Assembly (NCBI GenBank): GCA_029532415.1
Contig: JAQOTA010000043.1
Location: 124,001 to 188,000 of the forward strand
Length of the DNA stretch: 64,000 nucleotides
Source: Marasmius tenuissimus
Taxonomy: Eukaryota > Basidiomycota > Agaricomycetes > Agaricales > Marasmiaceae
Direction of reading: 5' to 3'
Shown: positions 61,341 to 64,000 of the stretch, one piece after another
Layout of the letters: each line of letters opens with the position of its first letter
Numbering within the stretch: position 1 is the first letter of the stretch
Notes under the pieces: model-generated
Database searches by the model: none
Told to the model about the DNA's origin: nothing
What the model saw: the letters and a program-made list of their open reading frames with translations, nothing else
Translations under genes and position numbers: made by a program

Positions 61341-64000
61341 CTATGACTCCTCGAAGAAATGGACGTCAGATACGACGTTACCAACATCACAGCCACCAAC
61401 AAGATCTTCTGGATCTTGGTACGACGCTTCTACTTCGGCTAGATATGATCGACTCCCAGTTCAAGCCCCGTCTCCACTGCGTCACGACACCTTGTATGAC
61501 CCCATCGCACACGCAAAGAAGGAACGAAGGCGAAGAAGGGCGGAAATCCTCGACATGCCTCTCCCAAATATCCCTCAGGAGCTGCGCGAGCTACCTGAAT
61601 CTGCAACGCAGAAAGAATGCCCACAAAGCTCAGTCAAGCCAGTACAGTGTACGTGAACTCGTATCCCGTGTGGCAGGTGCTAATTCTGGCTTTCTTCTTG
61701 CTGAACAGATCGTCCGCAGGAGGTAGGTACTGCCAACGCGCTCTGCTGTTAGGTTTGAGGGCTTGACTTTCAACCGAACCCTCGTTCCTAGATCTACTCT
61801 GTACGTCCACTTTCTCCCCACCCAATTCATTAAAAATTGACCTCCTACTCTCACAGCATCTATTTGAAGTGGCTGATCGGGAGATTCGCCGTAGTTCCGT
61901 GGGGTACATGAGGTGTAAATGATAAGTTGGAACTGGCGCTGAAACCCAATTTTAGGTCCTCGGACGTATTAGACGACACCCTCAGCGAGCTGTCTATATC
62001 ACGGTTTGATGCACTCACGGACGCAGAAACTCCGTTGGGAGCGGTCCATTCAATAATCCACAGCCATCGATATCGAGAAAAGCTCTCTAAAGTGTGTCAC
62101 CATTTCGAAATCACGTACTCGGGGGTCTGATCAACCACTGGTAGATGCTTAGCCTCAACTCTACCGCCGGTCAAGCCCCGAACGACGCAAGGGTGTATGA
62201 AGCAACCGCCAAGGACGAACAGAAAGTAGCAGACTTATTTGAGCTTGTGCTGGGCGACCGTGCGGAAAGGGATATTGCGCTATCGCTAAGAGGGGCGGAT
62301 GCCGAGTCGTTCATGGACGCCTTACAACACGTACAATGCTTTTTTGATTCCCTTGCCTTCAAGAATAAATCTAACATGCTTCACTTCAGATCCTCTACGA
62401 TAATAGGCAATGCACAATATCACGAGACAGTTCCCTTCGATCAGGAATGAAAAGTCTCCTTATACAGTTATCCATACGGTCTACCAACCTTCCCGAGACA
62501 ATGTTCATCTCTGGTGTTGAGCCCGTCGAGAGTCAACGGTGTGCTCCAGGTTCCTTTAGCAATGTCTACAATAGCGTGTATCAGGGGAAGCAAGTCGCGC
62601 TCAAGATGCTACGTACGTCCCAGGCGCAGATAGAAAAGGGGGATTCTACATGGTGAGCTTCCAGGTCTCTACCATTTGACTCGGCTGTTGACAACAATTT
62701 TTCGATCGAAAGCGATTCTGTAAAGAGGCCTTGATATGGCATAAACTCGACCATGAGTTTATTATTCCTTTCCTGGGAATAGACGCTGAGAACTTTCCGA
62801 GGCAACCATGTATGGTGTCGCCTTGGATGGCGAATGGGGATCTGGTTAATTTCTTAAAGAGGAATCCGAAGTGTAATCTTGACCGACTTGTAGGTGCTCT
62901 TTCGTTTTTTACCGAGCCGTTCCGGACACTAAACAGTATTTTTTCAGTTATACCAAATAATACAGGGTGTTGACTACCTTCATTCGCAAGGGGTAGTACA
63001 TGGGGACCTCAAAGGCGTATGGATACATTATCTTCGTTGTTTTGCTTGAAGCTCTTTTAACCACGAGCTTTAGAAGAACGTCCTCATTGATGAAAATTAC
63101 AATCCGCGTCTAGCAGATTTTGGCCTTACCATCTTCACGGAGGCAACAATGCAAACTACGAGTGGATTTGGCGGTACGCTTCGATGGATGGCTCCCGAAC
63201 TCCTCTCAGGACAAAGAAGATCGCCCTCGAGCGATATCTATGCGTTTGCATGTGTTTGCATTGAGGTGGGGTATCCGCTCCCACCTCTTTATACTTGTTA
63301 TACTTAGTATACTAATGCAGCTCATGGTTGCAGGTCTACACTGGGAGTGTCCCTTTTTCCGACACTCGAGCCGAGCCCCAGGTGATTATTCAGATCTCTC
63401 AGGGAACTCGGCCAGCACGACCTGAGAAAATGACGTCGGACTCACTCTGGAGGATTGTCAGACACTGCTGGCGCACGGATAAAGATGCGCGACCCAAGAG
63501 CCGGAAAGTTGTGAGTGCTTTCGAGCAGGTAGTGATGAAGAGCAGGAGAAACACTGGTACACCCGACGGCGTTGAAGCCTACGGACGTCAAGCAGATGTT
63601 CTTAGAGGGTCTACTGCATCGTTTGGTACACTCGAAGAACCCTCTTTGCGTCGCAGTAACCATACTACGCGATGGCTGGCCCAGAATGTTGAGGACGAGT
63701 ATGAGCACTATCTGAAGCGCGTCAAACAACATGCCGCTCCGCACAAAGTCTATAGCTTTTTCGAGGATTTACAGCAAGAGTAAGACTTTCACCCTGTCCT
63801 CTTACACTTTACCCTCATCCCCAGCTCTAATAGCTCTTCAGCCGGCCTCTTCCGAGTAAAGGGGACCGAAACCGTGGTCACAGTAAGACGGGTCGACATA
63901 CGACAACCCGGGTCAATGAAACGCCTCAGCCACCTTATAGACGAGTTTCAAGTCACGCGGTTTCCCCACCACCCGAATATTGTCAACTACGTCGATCTAC
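61341..64000 (+). CDS. Protein kinase gene with two kinase domains, 3' end outside window
   Basis: Multi-exon plus-strand gene. An N-terminal Pro/Arg-rich exon (about 61341-61650; HDTLYDPIAHAKKERRRRRA, LPNIPQELREL) is followed by introns, one with GTACGT and TGCTAAT signals. Kinase domain 1 spans about 62540-63530: glycine loop CAPGSFSNVYNSVYQGKQVA with VALKML lysine, FCKEALIWHKLDHEFIIPFL, catalytic loop HGDLKG with NVLIDEN after an intron, DFGL, and RWMAPEL. It is tyrosine-kinase-like, as in a large mushroom family. A 45-nt intron (63780-63824, GTAAGA to CCCCAG) leads in phase to a second N-lobe (SSAGLFRVKGTETVVTVRRV, HHPNIVNYVDL) resembling STE20/PAK kinases, with Arg at the VAIK lysine position. 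The window ends there. The true start was not fixed. Confidence 0.7.

Noticed and set aside
1..64000. CRISPR arrays, rRNA, tRNA genes
   Set aside because: No regularly spaced short repeats, no rRNA sequence and no convincing tRNA cloverleaf were recognised by eye; a tRNA scan was not possible.

Overview
The window looks like a transposon-rich stretch of a mushroom-type fungus (Basidiomycota, probably Agaricomycetes). The reasons are host genes with very short GT-AG introns (50 nt in a bHLH gene, 45 nt in a kinase gene), a MYND-finger family, dual-kinase and single-pass membrane protein genes, and fungal chromoviruses and LINEs. Roughly half of the 64 kb is mobile DNA. The genus cannot be named from the sequence alone.

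Layout: 1-2620 holds a tandemly duplicated, decayed minus-strand gene. 2799-5540 has further minus-strand multi-exon hypothetical genes. 5958-11851 is Ty3/gypsy element A (minus, 324-bp LTRs, target duplication GGCCC). 14208-15082 is an intact two-exon bHLH factor. 15970-19735 has two diverged copies of a gene family, one with a MYND finger. 20451-20749 is a CACTA-type MITE. 20820-21919 is a membrane-protein gene whose upstream region is hit by a 5'-truncated LINE (21954-23495, 15-bp target duplication). 24001-31531 is Ty3/gypsy element B (minus, 529-bp LTRs, CGTGG). 33540-34176 is a host gene end. 36492-38101 is an internally deleted Ty1/copia element (AGTAC). 39587-43060 is an old LINE (minus) carrying a solo LTR of the element B family (40326-40853). 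44606-46143 is a single-pass membrane protein gene. 47205-58322 is a tandem host duplication whose second copy is split by Ty3/gypsy element C (48100-57701, plus, 205-bp LTRs, GCAAT). 58904-60946 holds three MITE-like elements. 61341-64000 is a kinase gene running off the window with two kinase domains.

The most interesting material is in the three LTR elements, whose LTR pairs look identical by eye. They use three different gag-pol arrangements: a -1 slip at GGGUUUU (A), an overlapping -1 frame without a canonical heptamer (B), and one in-frame UGA followed by CUA (C). A and B both carry a Tf1-style self-priming signature: the sequence just inside the 5' LTR is complementary to an LTR segment lying about 25-33 nt downstream of a TATA box. 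Each element also has an extra ORF outside gag-pol: an RG-rich double-zinc-knuckle protein after pol (A), a 206-aa protein before gag (B), and a 702-aa protein of unknown function after pol (C). A is disabled (gag deletion, catalytic Asp to Asn in the reverse transcriptase, UGA in the third ORF) despite its identical LTRs, so it was probably mobilised in trans or broken recently.
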